Source of the DNA: Longibacter sp051155795
Lineage (GTDB): Bacteria; Bacteroidota; Rhodothermia; Rhodothermales; Salinibacteraceae
DNA: 64,000 nucleotides
NCBI RefSeq assembly: GCF_051155795.1
Contig: NZ_DAXETW010000086.1
Location: forward strand, 1 to 64,000
Direction: 5' to 3'
Shown here: positions 9,828-17,879 of the stretch, in pieces
How the letters are laid out: each line of letters starts with the position of its first letter
Numbering within the stretch: position 1 is the first letter of the stretch
The notes under the pieces: model-generated
Told to the model about the DNA's origin: nothing
Database searches by the model: none
What the model saw: the letters and a program-made list of their open reading frames with translations, nothing else
Program-made: the position numbers and the translations under genes

Positions 9828-10031
9828 ATGTCCCGCTTACTTCTCGCCTCGATGATCATACTCGCCCTGTTCGATCTGGGGCTGGTGGTCTTCGGCCTGG
9901 TTTCGCGGCAATTCAGTTACGCGCTGGCCGGCGGCGGATTTCTGGCGGTTCTCGCCCTGCTGTACCTCACGCTGTCTCGCCTCGAACCGCGTTCGTCGGA
10001 CGCATCAGGGAAGGACCGATCGAAATCGTGA
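9828..10031 (+). CDS. Small two-helix membrane protein, unknown function
   Basis: This 67-residue product starts with ATG at 9828. Two hydrophobic segments (about residues 4-24 and 31-49) are joined by a short turn with SRQFSYA, and a polar, charged tail follows (SSDASGKDRSKS). It fits a small inner-membrane protein with both ends on the same side. I do not recognise the family. It lies 88 bp upstream of another small plus-strand gene and may share a transcript with it. Confidence 0.55.
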   Translation: MSRLLLASMIILALFDLGLVVFGLVSRQFSYALAGGGFLAVLALLYLTLSRLEPRSSDASGKDRSKS

Positions 10032-10119
10032 CCCGACGGAACCGGCTGCTGATTTTGGTGTGAGAATGCGCCGCGATCCCTCCCGCGCTCTGCTCCTCGT
10101 TCACCGAACTGCGCCCGCG

Positions 10120-10491
10120 ATGCCCGCTTCGATCGAGATATACGTTCGCGACCTAACCGTTGAATCCGCCGAAGCGTGGCTGACGGAACAGTTCGGTTCG
10201 GTTTCTCAGGTACGGACCGAGCCCGCTCTCACCTATGAGGTCGAGCATGATGGCGAAACGGTCCGTGTGTTCGTCGCCGAAAACATTGAGGGAGGCGCCT
10301 ACACGAGCCTCTGGTTCAACGGGCCGGCCCTACCCTGGGACACCAGTCGCGCCTGCGCACGAGCCGCCTTCGACCGCCTCGGGCACGAGGTGATCTGCGA
10401 CCCGGAAGGGTACGAGCAGGACCCGTGGTCGATGATGCGCATTTCGGAGAACGGCGAGGAACGCGTCGACGAGCGCGACATCGAGTTTTAG
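10120..10491 (+). CDS. Hypothetical protein, small acidic cytoplasmic protein
   Basis: This is a 123-residue acidic protein with no signal peptide or membrane segment. The ATG at 10120 (MPASIEIYVRDLTVESAE) is preferred over an upstream GTG at 10060, whose extra 20 residues are basic and low-quality. The sequence suggests a mixed alpha/beta fold; it contains TYEVEHDGETVRVFVAEN and ends in acidic ERVDERDIEF. I do not recognise a family. The next gene is convergent, on the opposite strand. Confidence 0.6.
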   Translation: MPASIEIYVRDLTVESAEAWLTEQFGSVSQVRTEPALTYEVEHDGETVRVFVAENIEGGAYTSLWFNGPALPWDTSRACARAAFDRLGHEVICDPEGYEQDPWSMMRISENGEERVDERDIEF

Positions 10492-10534
10492 CCATCCCCT
10501 GACGAGGGTCGCCACCCATGACGTACGCCAGCAA

Positions 10535-11170
10535 TTACGGGGACGACCGCCGCACCGCCCGGGCAACATCTTTCACATCGGGCGTGAGCCGAAGTCGCCA
10601 CGTGTCCGCGTGACGCTGCACGGACATCACCTCCACCTGAGACAGCCCGACGACGCGGTCGCGTCCGTTGGGAGCCACATTCGTCCTGATAACGACGTGT
10701 ACCTGCGCGTCCCCCTCCCTCACATGACCAATCACGGACGCGGAAAAGCCGTCGAGGACGGTAGACGCCCCCGGTGACGCGTCGTAGACCGCGCCCAGCA
10801 TGCGAGCGTAGAGTTCGGCGGGCGGAGCGAAGCGAATTGTTTCCGGAGGGGTACCCTCCCCGTAGAGCGCATCCGGTATGCCGCTCGATGAGTCTGAACG
10901 AACGGTTTCCAGGATAACATCCTTCAGGGACTGGAGCGCCTCCGGATGCATCAAATCGGCACAGGTCGTCCAGTCTGTCCGCTGAAACGCCCCGAGGTAC
11001 GCCGCAACGACCGCTTCCGGATGCTTGAGCGAGTCGGATCTGATAGGGGGCTCGACCGCACTGGAGCTCCGATCGCCGGCGTTGCTCTCCGTCGGTATCG
11101 CTACACCGATCAGCACAAGAGCCGCCGCGAGACCTACGCCTATCCAGAAACGGAGCCGGGGGATCTGCAT
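10535..11170 (-). CDS. Exported or membrane-anchored hypothetical protein
   Basis: This 211-residue protein has an N-terminal hydrophobic segment (residues 8-24, WIGVGLAAALVLIGVAI) that acts as a signal peptide or anchor. The remainder is soluble, with HPEAVVAAYLGAFQRTDWTTCADLMHP near residues 49-75. That pattern resembles NTF2/SnoaL-like or DUF4878-type exported domains, in which an early helix opens a cone-shaped fold. The family link is only suggestive. It is divergent from the DUF2723-fragment gene that starts 79 bp away. Confidence 0.6.
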   Translation of the reverse strand: MQIPRLRFWIGVGLAAALVLIGVAIPTESNAGDRSSSAVEPPIRSDSLKHPEAVVAAYLGAFQRTDWTTCADLMHPEALQSLKDVILETVRSDSSSGIPDALYGEGTPPETIRFAPPAELYARMLGAVYDASPGASTVLDGFSASVIGHVREGDAQVHVVIRTNVAPNGRDRVVGLSQVEVMSVQRHADTWRLRLTPDVKDVARAVRRSSP

Positions 11171-11249
11171 ATGATTGCTCGACTAATGCGTTCTCTACAC
11201 GTGCCTTGGTCCGCCCATTTTTATCTTCTACCACCCGAAACTCGGTTTC

Positions 11250-12485
11250 ATGTTCAGATCCCGCTGGACCCGCCGCGTTGCCTTCATCATGGTCGGACTC
11301 ATCCTTGTCGTAGGGATCTGTGCGATCGGCCTTTCCCCGATCCTATCGGACCGGACGACGGGCCGGCAGGCGGCGCGGGACATGGCGCACAATATGCTTA
11401 TGAGCGTGGCCGAGGATTCAGTGCTGTTCACCTACGGCGACAACGACACGTATCCCCTCTGGTATCTGCAGGAGGTTGAGGGCATTCGAACGGACGTGTC
11501 GATCGTCAACCTGTCGCTACTCAATGCTCCCTGGTACATCAAACAGATCAAGAATGACCCGGTAGAGGGTGCTCGGTCCGTTCCGATGTCGCTCTCCGAT
11601 CGCGAAATCGATGCCCTCCGACCGAGGCGTTACAAGCAGCAAGAGGTTCAGCTCCCGGTCGACCGTCGGGCGGTATCCGACCACCCAGGAATGGGGCGTG
11701 AGGATGATGGACCCGCAGCGTTCGACCGCCGCATGCAATGGTCCATCCCGGGCACAATGATGGGTCGAACGCGCGTCCTCACGATTCCACATCAGGTAAC
11801 CTACAATATCATCCGAACCGTTGCGGAGAATGGATGGAACCGGCCGGTGTATTTTGCCCGCACCACGCCGCGACACAACCGCCTGGGACTCGAATCCTAC
11901 TTGCAGTTCGAGGGGATGGCCTCTCGCGTGGTCCCAATTCGCCACAATCGGGCCCGGGGCCGCGTTGTGCCCTCTATTCTGAAAGAGCGACTGGACGCGT
12001 TCCGACTGACCGGCCTCGACCGCCCGGACATATATTACGATGCCCGGACTCGCGGCACCCTTAACGCGCATTACCGCCCCGTCTTCGCCTATGCTGCGTC
12101 GTCTCTGCACCGGCTCGGGCACACGACGACGAGCCGACGCCTACTCGACCGTATTCGGCGAGAGATGCCGTTCGACGTCATCCCCGGCACACCATACTCA
12201 TTCATTGAACTCAGTTCGGCGCACCTTGTGTGCGACGAACCGCAGGAGGCCGCCGAGATTCTCTCGACGGCGCGGCCGATCGTGCTCCACGAACTGTCGA
12301 TGGCAAGCAACCGAAGATCTCTTAACCGTATGCTTCAGGTGACCCGTACGATGCATACGCTGATCGAGCAAACCGGCAATGCAGAGCTGGATCGCCGATT
12401 CGACCAGGCTCTCTCTCGGACGCTCAACGGGCTTCCCGATCGGTTGTGGAACGACCGGCGCGACCCGCTTAATCAGTCCGGATAA
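11250..12485 (+). CDS. Orphan C-terminal domain of a DUF2723-family membrane protein
   Basis: The 411-residue product has one membrane segment (residues 10-28) followed by a periplasmic domain. Residues 43-97 (ARDMAHNMLMS, then TYGDNDTYPLWYLQEVEG at 61-78, then VNLSLLNAPWYI at 86-97) match the C-terminal part of Bacteroidota DUF2723 proteins. Full-length members are about 900-1100 residues and start with a multi-helix, mannosyltransferase-like membrane domain; that part is absent here. The 79 bp upstream hold no coding remnant, so this is either a split or decayed gene or a stand-alone domain with its own ATG. Recognition is from memory of the family motif. Confidence 0.7.
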   Translation: MFRSRWTRRVAFIMVGLILVVGICAIGLSPILSDRTTGRQAARDMAHNMLMSVAEDSVLFTYGDNDTYPLWYLQEVEGIRTDVSIVNLSLLNAPWYIKQIKNDPVEGARSVPMSLSDREIDALRPRRYKQQEVQLPVDRRAVSDHPGMGREDDGPAAFDRRMQWSIPGTMMGRTRVLTIPHQVTYNIIRTVAENGWNRPVYFARTTPRHNRLGLESYLQFEGMASRVVPIRHNRARGRVVPSILKERLDAFRLTGLDRPDIYYDARTRGTLNAHYRPVFAYAASSLHRLGHTTTSRRLLDRIRREMPFDVIPGTPYSFIELSSAHLVCDEPQEAAEILSTARPIVLHELSMASNRRSLNRMLQVTRTMHTLIEQTGNAELDRRFDQALSRTLNGLPDRLWNDRRDPLNQSG

Positions 12486-12655
12486 TTCGTCGGGATATGT
12501 ACCCCAGCGACGGCGTACCCCCGACACTTTTGCGTCAACTTCCCGAGACGCTGTTGACTTTCGAGTCCGCCCTTTCAATCGTTACAAACGCCTCGTTCGA
12601 TCTGAAGCGATCCAGGTTTCTTCGTCCTTCCATCCCTGCCTGCCCCGGTTGTCAT

Positions 12656-13165
12656 ATGAGCGACTCCACGCATATGCGGTCCGCGATCGCACTTCTCGCC
12701 GCTGCACTACTTGTTCTTATCCCGTCTACCGTGATGGGCCAGACCGCAGGCATCGGGGCCGGCGGTCAGATTGGCGTGTCGAATGCAGCGCCCAGCCCCG
12801 TGGGGCTGACGGTGAAAGGTTGGACCTCCGACCGCCAAGCGTTTCAGGGCGCCATGTCGTTCGTCATCGGGGGCGACGGCCCGGCCAATTCATACCTCAT
12901 CCTGCAGGGCGATTATCTCTTTCACAACTTTGAGCAGGTGTCCGTCGGAGACGGATTGATGGCATTGTACGTCGGCCCCGGCCTGCAACTGACCTTCATC
13001 GAGAACCGTGATACGAACGTCGCGCTACGTGCACCTCTGGGCGTATCATACATGCTGGGAGATGCTCCAATCGACGTCTTCGCCGAGGTCGCACCGACGC
13101 TGCAGGTAGCGTCCGATGCGCAACTCCGGTTTGACGGTGCGATCGGCTTCCGATACTATTTCTAG
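12656..13165 (+). CDS. Small outer-membrane beta-barrel protein
   Basis: This 169-residue protein has a signal peptide (residues 7-29, ending in VMGQ). Alternating amphipathic strands follow, and it ends in GFRYYF; a terminal Phe with alternating aromatics is the usual outer-membrane insertion signal. I chose the ATG at 12656; a second ATG at 12674 would give a shorter signal peptide and is equally possible. An upstream open frame extension has no signal-like properties. The specific function is unknown. Confidence 0.7.
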   Translation: MSDSTHMRSAIALLAAALLVLIPSTVMGQTAGIGAGGQIGVSNAAPSPVGLTVKGWTSDRQAFQGAMSFVIGGDGPANSYLILQGDYLFHNFEQVSVGDGLMALYVGPGLQLTFIENRDTNVALRAPLGVSYMLGDAPIDVFAEVAPTLQVASDAQLRFDGAIGFRYYF

Positions 13166-13481
13166 AAACCGATTCTCGTGCGGATTCGATGAGGCCGCGG
13201 CGATCGGAGCGCCGAGGTATTGTTTTTGTAACCTGCCTGAACGGCGCCTCGGCCGGATCGGCGACCCGGCGGTCGGACACCGAGCGCCCCTCTCTCGCCG
13301 CTACGCTATCGCTCCCCACCGCGACGGCTATCCGTTTCGACCCTGTGTCACGCCGGTCTTTCCTGGCGCAGTCCTGAGGCGATCCTCTTGAGATCGCCCT
13401 CGGGACAGACTGGGGGGGGGCGATTTTGCGAATACGGCGCCAGCCGTCCACACTTCTGCCTCCTGCACGACATCCCGGTTG
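13166..13481. other. Intergenic region with a G9 homopolymer
   Basis: This 316-bp gap lies between two plus-strand genes for exported proteins. It contains a run of nine G at 13412-13420, 61 bp before the next ATG. I found no terminator and no supported gene; short open frames on both strands are Arg/Ser-rich shadows. Confidence 0.45.
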
Positions 13482-14864
13482 ATGATCCGGTATACACTTC
13501 TTCTTCTCGCCTTCCTTCTCGTCACCGCCTCGCCCACGTCCGCACACGGGGAGACAGCCCATCACCTTGATGGAACGAGCGTGAACCGGGCGTCCACCGT
13601 TGCAAACAGACTGGCGGATCCGCCCCCGCAGACGACTGAACTCGAGAACGGCGTGCGAGTCCACATGACCCCGTATGAGACGGACGGGCATGCGACCGTC
13701 CGGCTCGCCATCCGTGCAGGGTCGGCCTATGAATCAGCCTCCGAGGCAGGCCTTGCGGACGTGACAGCTCGGTGGATGGCCCGCCGGAGCGCGTCAACCG
13801 AGCGTGGTGCGGTCCGGCTGGACGTCAGAATGACGCCGGACGCCATGGTCTTTTCCGCCGATGTCGCTGCGTCGGCCGTCCCCTCCACCATCAAGCGACT
13901 TCGCGACCTGGCGGATAACCGCGACGTCGGGGTGACCCGCGGTTCGGAGCTGGATGCCGCTCGAAATGAGACCGCGGCCCGCTTCGAACAGACGACATCG
14001 GTGCCGTCCGACGCCCGACAGCAACTGCGAGAGGCCCTGTACGGCGGCGCCTCTTACGGTCGCCCGCAGCCTGCTCCCCGTCAGATCCAGAGCTACACCC
14101 CGGCCGATCTCGAATCGTTCATGGCCCGATTCGTGGCGCCGGAGCGGACCGATCTCTACGTCGTCGGCTCGTTCCGACCGGCCGATGTGCTGGAGGCAGC
14201 CACGAAGCATATAGAACCCTGGACGGCAACCGCCACCGGGCCCTCGCTACGCGTCCGTACACCGAAAGCAACAGATGTCGTGGTTGTCGATCGGGCCGGC
14301 CGATCCGAAGTGGCTATTGCCGTCGGTGCTCCGGTCGTCGACCCCGGCCACACCGACTATGCCGCGCTACAGGTGGCGACGACGCTGATCGGCGGCGGGC
14401 ACGCCTCCCGCCTGGCTCAGGCATCCCTGCCCGAGGCTACTTCGTCACCCTACAGCCTGCTCTCAGCTCACCGGCGCACCACCTACTGGGCCTCGGTCGT
14501 GGCCACGCGCCCTACGCAGACGCGGCCTGCTGTACAAGCGATTCGCCGCATCCTCCGGGACCTGCGCGAGACCACGCCCGACACAATGGCGGTCAGACGG
14601 GCACAGACCATGTTAATCGACCGCTTCCTCATGCAGTCGTCCACCCGCGACGGCCTCACGGAGCAGATGATGTTTCTCGGACGGCACGATCTCAACGTAG
14701 ACTACTTCCTCACGTACCGGGAGCGTCTTCAGGCCGTATCGCCGTCGGACGTACAGCGCGTCGTTCAAACGTACCTTTCGCCGGAACGCCTGACGTACGT
14801 TGTCACCGGACCGAAGCGCATCATCGACCCACAGATTGCACCCGTCGAGCGACAGATGCCGTAG
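13482..14864 (+). CDS. M16-like peptidase homologue lacking the zinc motif, exported
   Basis: This 460-residue protein has a signal peptide (residues 1-22, MIRYTLLLLAFLLVTASPTSA) and two M16/LuxS-fold halves. The first half starts TTELENGVRVHMTPYETDGHATVRLAIRAGS, the usual M16 opening. Where active enzymes have HxxEH, this protein reads GLADVTARWM, so both zinc histidines and the Glu are absent. Many Gram-negatives carry such inactive M16 subunits, often as partners of an active one; no active partner is next door. ATG at 13482 is preferred over the TTG one codon upstream. Confidence 0.8.
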   Translation: MIRYTLLLLAFLLVTASPTSAHGETAHHLDGTSVNRASTVANRLADPPPQTTELENGVRVHMTPYETDGHATVRLAIRAGSAYESASEAGLADVTARWMARRSASTERGAVRLDVRMTPDAMVFSADVAASAVPSTIKRLRDLADNRDVGVTRGSELDAARNETAARFEQTTSVPSDARQQLREALYGGASYGRPQPAPRQIQSYTPADLESFMARFVAPERTDLYVVGSFRPADVLEAATKHIEPWTATATGPSLRVRTPKATDVVVVDRAGRSEVAIAVGAPVVDPGHTDYAALQVATTLIGGGHASRLAQASLPEATSSPYSLLSAHRRTTYWASVVATRPTQTRPAVQAIRRILRDLRETTPDTMAVRRAQTMLIDRFLMQSSTRDGLTEQMMFLGRHDLNVDYFLTYRERLQAVSPSDVQRVVQTYLSPERLTYVVTGPKRIIDPQIAPVERQMP

Positions 14865-14940
14865 ACAGATGAGGCCGCCGGCCGTCCTGCCGAAATCCCC
14901 GCACACCGTGGCAGGCCGTCTACGAGTAGAAGATGCGGCA

Positions 14941-17265
14941 TCAGCTGCGTTCGCCGGTACCAATCGGAGCCGAGAGACATGCGTCCGGGATGGCAAAGGC
15001 GTCGACCAGCGCCTCCGCATCGGGGCGTACCTCTTCGCACAAGCGGTTTACCTCCGTGCGAATCGCCTTGGATTTACTGCTCCCGAGAACGCCGGATTCA
15101 AGAAACCACCCTCGGTCTTTCTCGATAGTGCGCAGCGCGAAGAGGCTCCTCAGCCGCGACAGGACATCCCCGAGGGAGTCGCCCTGAACGTTCTCGACCT
15201 GATCGGCGAACGACCGAAACACCAGTCGCTCGGCGTGCGCTTCTGCCAGGTGAATTAGATGATCCTGGACGTCGATGAACGCGTCGAAGGGCCGAACGTC
15301 TTCGTCGAGTCGTGCCTTCAGTCGCTGAGCGGCGGTCTGAAGCAGCCGATCGGCCCGGTATTCGAGCACGCTCTGCTGAAATTCCCTGCTGCGTAGATGC
15401 TCCGGATCGGTCTGGCTGGAGGCGAGTGGATTCGTTTCCGAGAGTCGGTCGATGACATCTTTCGCGACGAACCGGACCATGCCCAGGATATTCAGATCGC
15501 GAAACTCCCGCTGGAAGTCCGACAGCAGACCCTTAGCGACCTGAAGCAAAAGCACCGTATTGTCGCCTTCGAACGTCGTGAAGACATCGGTGTCCGCCAT
15601 CAGGGTCGAAATCCGGTTTTCCCGGAGATACCCCTGTCCTCCACAGGCTTCTCGTGTTTCCTGAAGTGTGTCGGTTGTGTGTCGCGTCGCGTAGGCCTTG
15701 AGCGCGTTGGCGGCGGCCTCCACATCTTCGAGCCCCTCATCAACGCCTCGGTCGATGTACGTGCCCGCCAGGTCGTAGAGAGCAGCGTGAATGGCATACG
15801 TTCGCGCGAGCCGCGGCAGAAGGCGCCGCTGATGCGTCCGGTACGTCAGAAGCGGCACCTCCGCCTGGTCTCGAGGCCCGAACTGGCGGCGGCGGTTGGC
15901 ATAGCGGACGGCGATCGTGAGACCCGACTTGGCTGCCATTAACCCCGCTCGAGCCACGCTGATGCGTCCACCGATCAGTGTACCGAGCATGGTAAAGAAC
16001 CGTCGCCCGGAACTCGGAATCGGGCTGTGATACGTGCCGTCGGGATCAACGGAGCCGAAGCGGTCCAGCAGGTTGTCCCGCGGGACGTGGACCTCGTCAA
16101 ACCAGAGGCGACCATTGTCGACGCCGTTCAGCCCCATCTTCTCCCCGCAGTCTTCGATGCGCACATCCGGCACGACGTCCCCCGAGGCGGTGCGGATCGG
16201 CACGACAAAGGCGTGAACGCCGTGATGACGCCCTCCGGTACGAAGCTGCGCAAAGACGACGGCGAGGCGTCCATGATTCGCGGCGTTTCCGATCCACTCT
16301 TTCCGGGCCGCCTCCGACGGGGTGTTGATGACAAACTCCCCCGATTCTGCGTCATAGGTGGCGGTCGTTTCCAGATCGCGGACATTCGACCCGTGACCGA
16401 GTTCGCTCATCGCGAAGCACCCCGGCAGGTCGAGCGATCCCACGTCATTCAGATAGCGCTCATGGTGCTTCTCCGTGCCGAGCCGGTAAATGCTCCCGCC
16501 GAAGAGCCCGAATTGAACGCCATACTTCACGACGAGGCTCTGATCGTGCATGGCGAGCGCCTCGAACGTCGCCATGAAGTCGCCCATGTCTCCACCGCCT
16601 CCGTATTCTTCGGGAAACGCAAGGGCGCCAAGACCTTGCTCTGCGAGTAGCTGAGCCCATTCCATGACTTGCTCCCGGTAGACGGCCGTCGGCTGCGGCG
16701 GCGGGTAGTCGAACGCGTCGTCGGAGAGCAGCGTCCGCATACGCTGCATGTGGCCGTGTCGGTCTCCGTCGAGCAGCCGCGTCAGCGCATCGACATCGAA
16801 CCGCGCAGGCTGCGTTGCACGATCATCTGGATCCGGGCGCTGCTCCTGGATTTCCCGAACCATGCCGGGCCCGTCCACGCCCACAGCCGCCTCGAGCGTT
16901 TCGAGGGCATCGCGCACGCCCGGCGACACCGCGGCTCCGTCGCCCCCTGCTTCCGCAACGGCAAGCCCGACCTCTGCAAGGGAGAGGCGCCGATCGGCGG
17001 GCAGCCGTTCGATCTCCCGACGCAGCGTGCGAACCCATCCGTCGTAGGTTTCCGGCGACGGTGGCCGGCTCGGGTGAAGGTGCGGGCAGATCTCCGACCG
17101 AACGCTCTCCGGCAATGCGTCAATGGACTCGATGCGATGCCGTAATAGATCCACCTCGGACGGGGTCAGGACGCCATCGGCCCAGGCCACGTACAGCATG
17201 GGGAGCAGAGCCAGCGCATCGGGCGATTGCGGGAGCGAAGATGTCGACACGGTCGAAGTACTCAT
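14941..17265 (-). CDS. Acyl-CoA oxidase/dehydrogenase with an N-terminal TerB-like domain
   Basis: This 774-residue protein is longer than ordinary acyl-CoA dehydrogenases (about 380). Residues 17-115 (ALALLPMLYVAWADGVLTPSE and following) look like an alpha-helical TerB-like domain. The rest follows the acyl-CoA oxidase layout: the FAMSELGHGSNVRDLETTATYD flavin/substrate region, RRRQFGP, the ETREACGGQGYL helix and the TTFEGDNTVLLLQ motif seen in ACOX proteins. It should oxidise acyl-CoA to trans-2-enoyl-CoA with FAD, handing electrons to oxygen or to ETF. It is separate from the fad cluster at 42-52 kb and has no copy of the fad inverted repeat upstream. Confidence 0.85.
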   Translation of the reverse strand: MSTSTVSTSSLPQSPDALALLPMLYVAWADGVLTPSEVDLLRHRIESIDALPESVRSEICPHLHPSRPPSPETYDGWVRTLRREIERLPADRRLSLAEVGLAVAEAGGDGAAVSPGVRDALETLEAAVGVDGPGMVREIQEQRPDPDDRATQPARFDVDALTRLLDGDRHGHMQRMRTLLSDDAFDYPPPQPTAVYREQVMEWAQLLAEQGLGALAFPEEYGGGGDMGDFMATFEALAMHDQSLVVKYGVQFGLFGGSIYRLGTEKHHERYLNDVGSLDLPGCFAMSELGHGSNVRDLETTATYDAESGEFVINTPSEAARKEWIGNAANHGRLAVVFAQLRTGGRHHGVHAFVVPIRTASGDVVPDVRIEDCGEKMGLNGVDNGRLWFDEVHVPRDNLLDRFGSVDPDGTYHSPIPSSGRRFFTMLGTLIGGRISVARAGLMAAKSGLTIAVRYANRRRQFGPRDQAEVPLLTYRTHQRRLLPRLARTYAIHAALYDLAGTYIDRGVDEGLEDVEAAANALKAYATRHTTDTLQETREACGGQGYLRENRISTLMADTDVFTTFEGDNTVLLLQVAKGLLSDFQREFRDLNILGMVRFVAKDVIDRLSETNPLASSQTDPEHLRSREFQQSVLEYRADRLLQTAAQRLKARLDEDVRPFDAFIDVQDHLIHLAEAHAERLVFRSFADQVENVQGDSLGDVLSRLRSLFALRTIEKDRGWFLESGVLGSSKSKAIRTEVNRLCEEVRPDAEALVDAFAIPDACLSAPIGTGERS

Positions 17266-17459
17266 GGTAAACCGTCAGATGGGTCATCGTGACTGGACAG
17301 GACGTCCAACCTACACCTGCAGGTTGCGATCCGTTTTGGCGCCAATCATCACATCCTAAAGACAAGTCGCCGTCGCGCCGCATGCCGGGTTGCGTGCCGG
17401 CCGAACATGTCATTGGACCAGCCGGAGTGAAAATTGCACATTGCCACGGATCGTTGCAT

Positions 17460-17750
17460 ATGCACCGAATCTACGTGCGCATCCTGCTGTTTTCGAAGGT
17501 GTTTGTCCACACCCTCGATCCCCGCGACACCGTGTACGACCCGACCATCAAACGCCTAAAGCGTGGAGACGACGTCGTCATTGACGCCGGTAATTTTACG
17601 GTCACACAACTCATGATGCTCGCCCGGGCCGCGCATGCCCACGAGGCCAGGTTGCGCATCGTCAATGGACCGTTTCGGGTCGAAGACGCCATGGCCATTC
17701 GCCGTGCGGGGCGAGGACACGTGAGCTATGTCGGTCCTCACGCTGCCTGA
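17460..17750 (+). CDS. Small hypothetical protein
   Basis: This 96-residue protein starts at ATG 17460 (MHRIYVRILLFSKVF). An open frame continues upstream but the extension is compositionally poor. The core (RGDDVVIDAGNFTVTQLMMLARAAHAHEA..., then AMAIRRAGRGHVSYVGP) has a regular strand-helix-strand-helix pattern that resembles a real folded domain more than a shadow. I do not recognise the family. It is convergent with hemE; the hairpin between them serves hemE. Confidence 0.55.
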   Translation: MHRIYVRILLFSKVFVHTLDPRDTVYDPTIKRLKRGDDVVIDAGNFTVTQLMMLARAAHAHEARLRIVNGPFRVEDAMAIRRAGRGHVSYVGPHAA

Positions 17751-17814
17751 TAGCGATCACCGGAGATCACGCGCGTCAGACGCGCCGTATTCGCTCCACA
17801 TCCCTCCCGCGATA

Positions 17815-17850
17815 TGAAGAACGCCCGATCGGACCGCGACCGATCGGGCG
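17815..17850 (-). terminator. Probable terminator after hemE
   Basis: A perfect 11-bp stem CGCCCGATCGG/CCGATCGGGCG (17822-17832 and 17840-17850) with a 7-nt loop lies just past the hemE stop. Read on the minus strand it is followed by TTCTTC, a weak U-tract. Its place between two converging genes supports a terminator role. Confidence 0.65.
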
Positions 17851-17879
17851 CTGCTGGATGGGTTCGCCCGCCCACGTGC

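Noticed and set aside
9398..9859. 153-residue minus-strand open frame upstream of the PorW-like gene
   Set aside because: It overlaps the signal-peptide region of the PorW-like gene in another frame and has no recognisable features.
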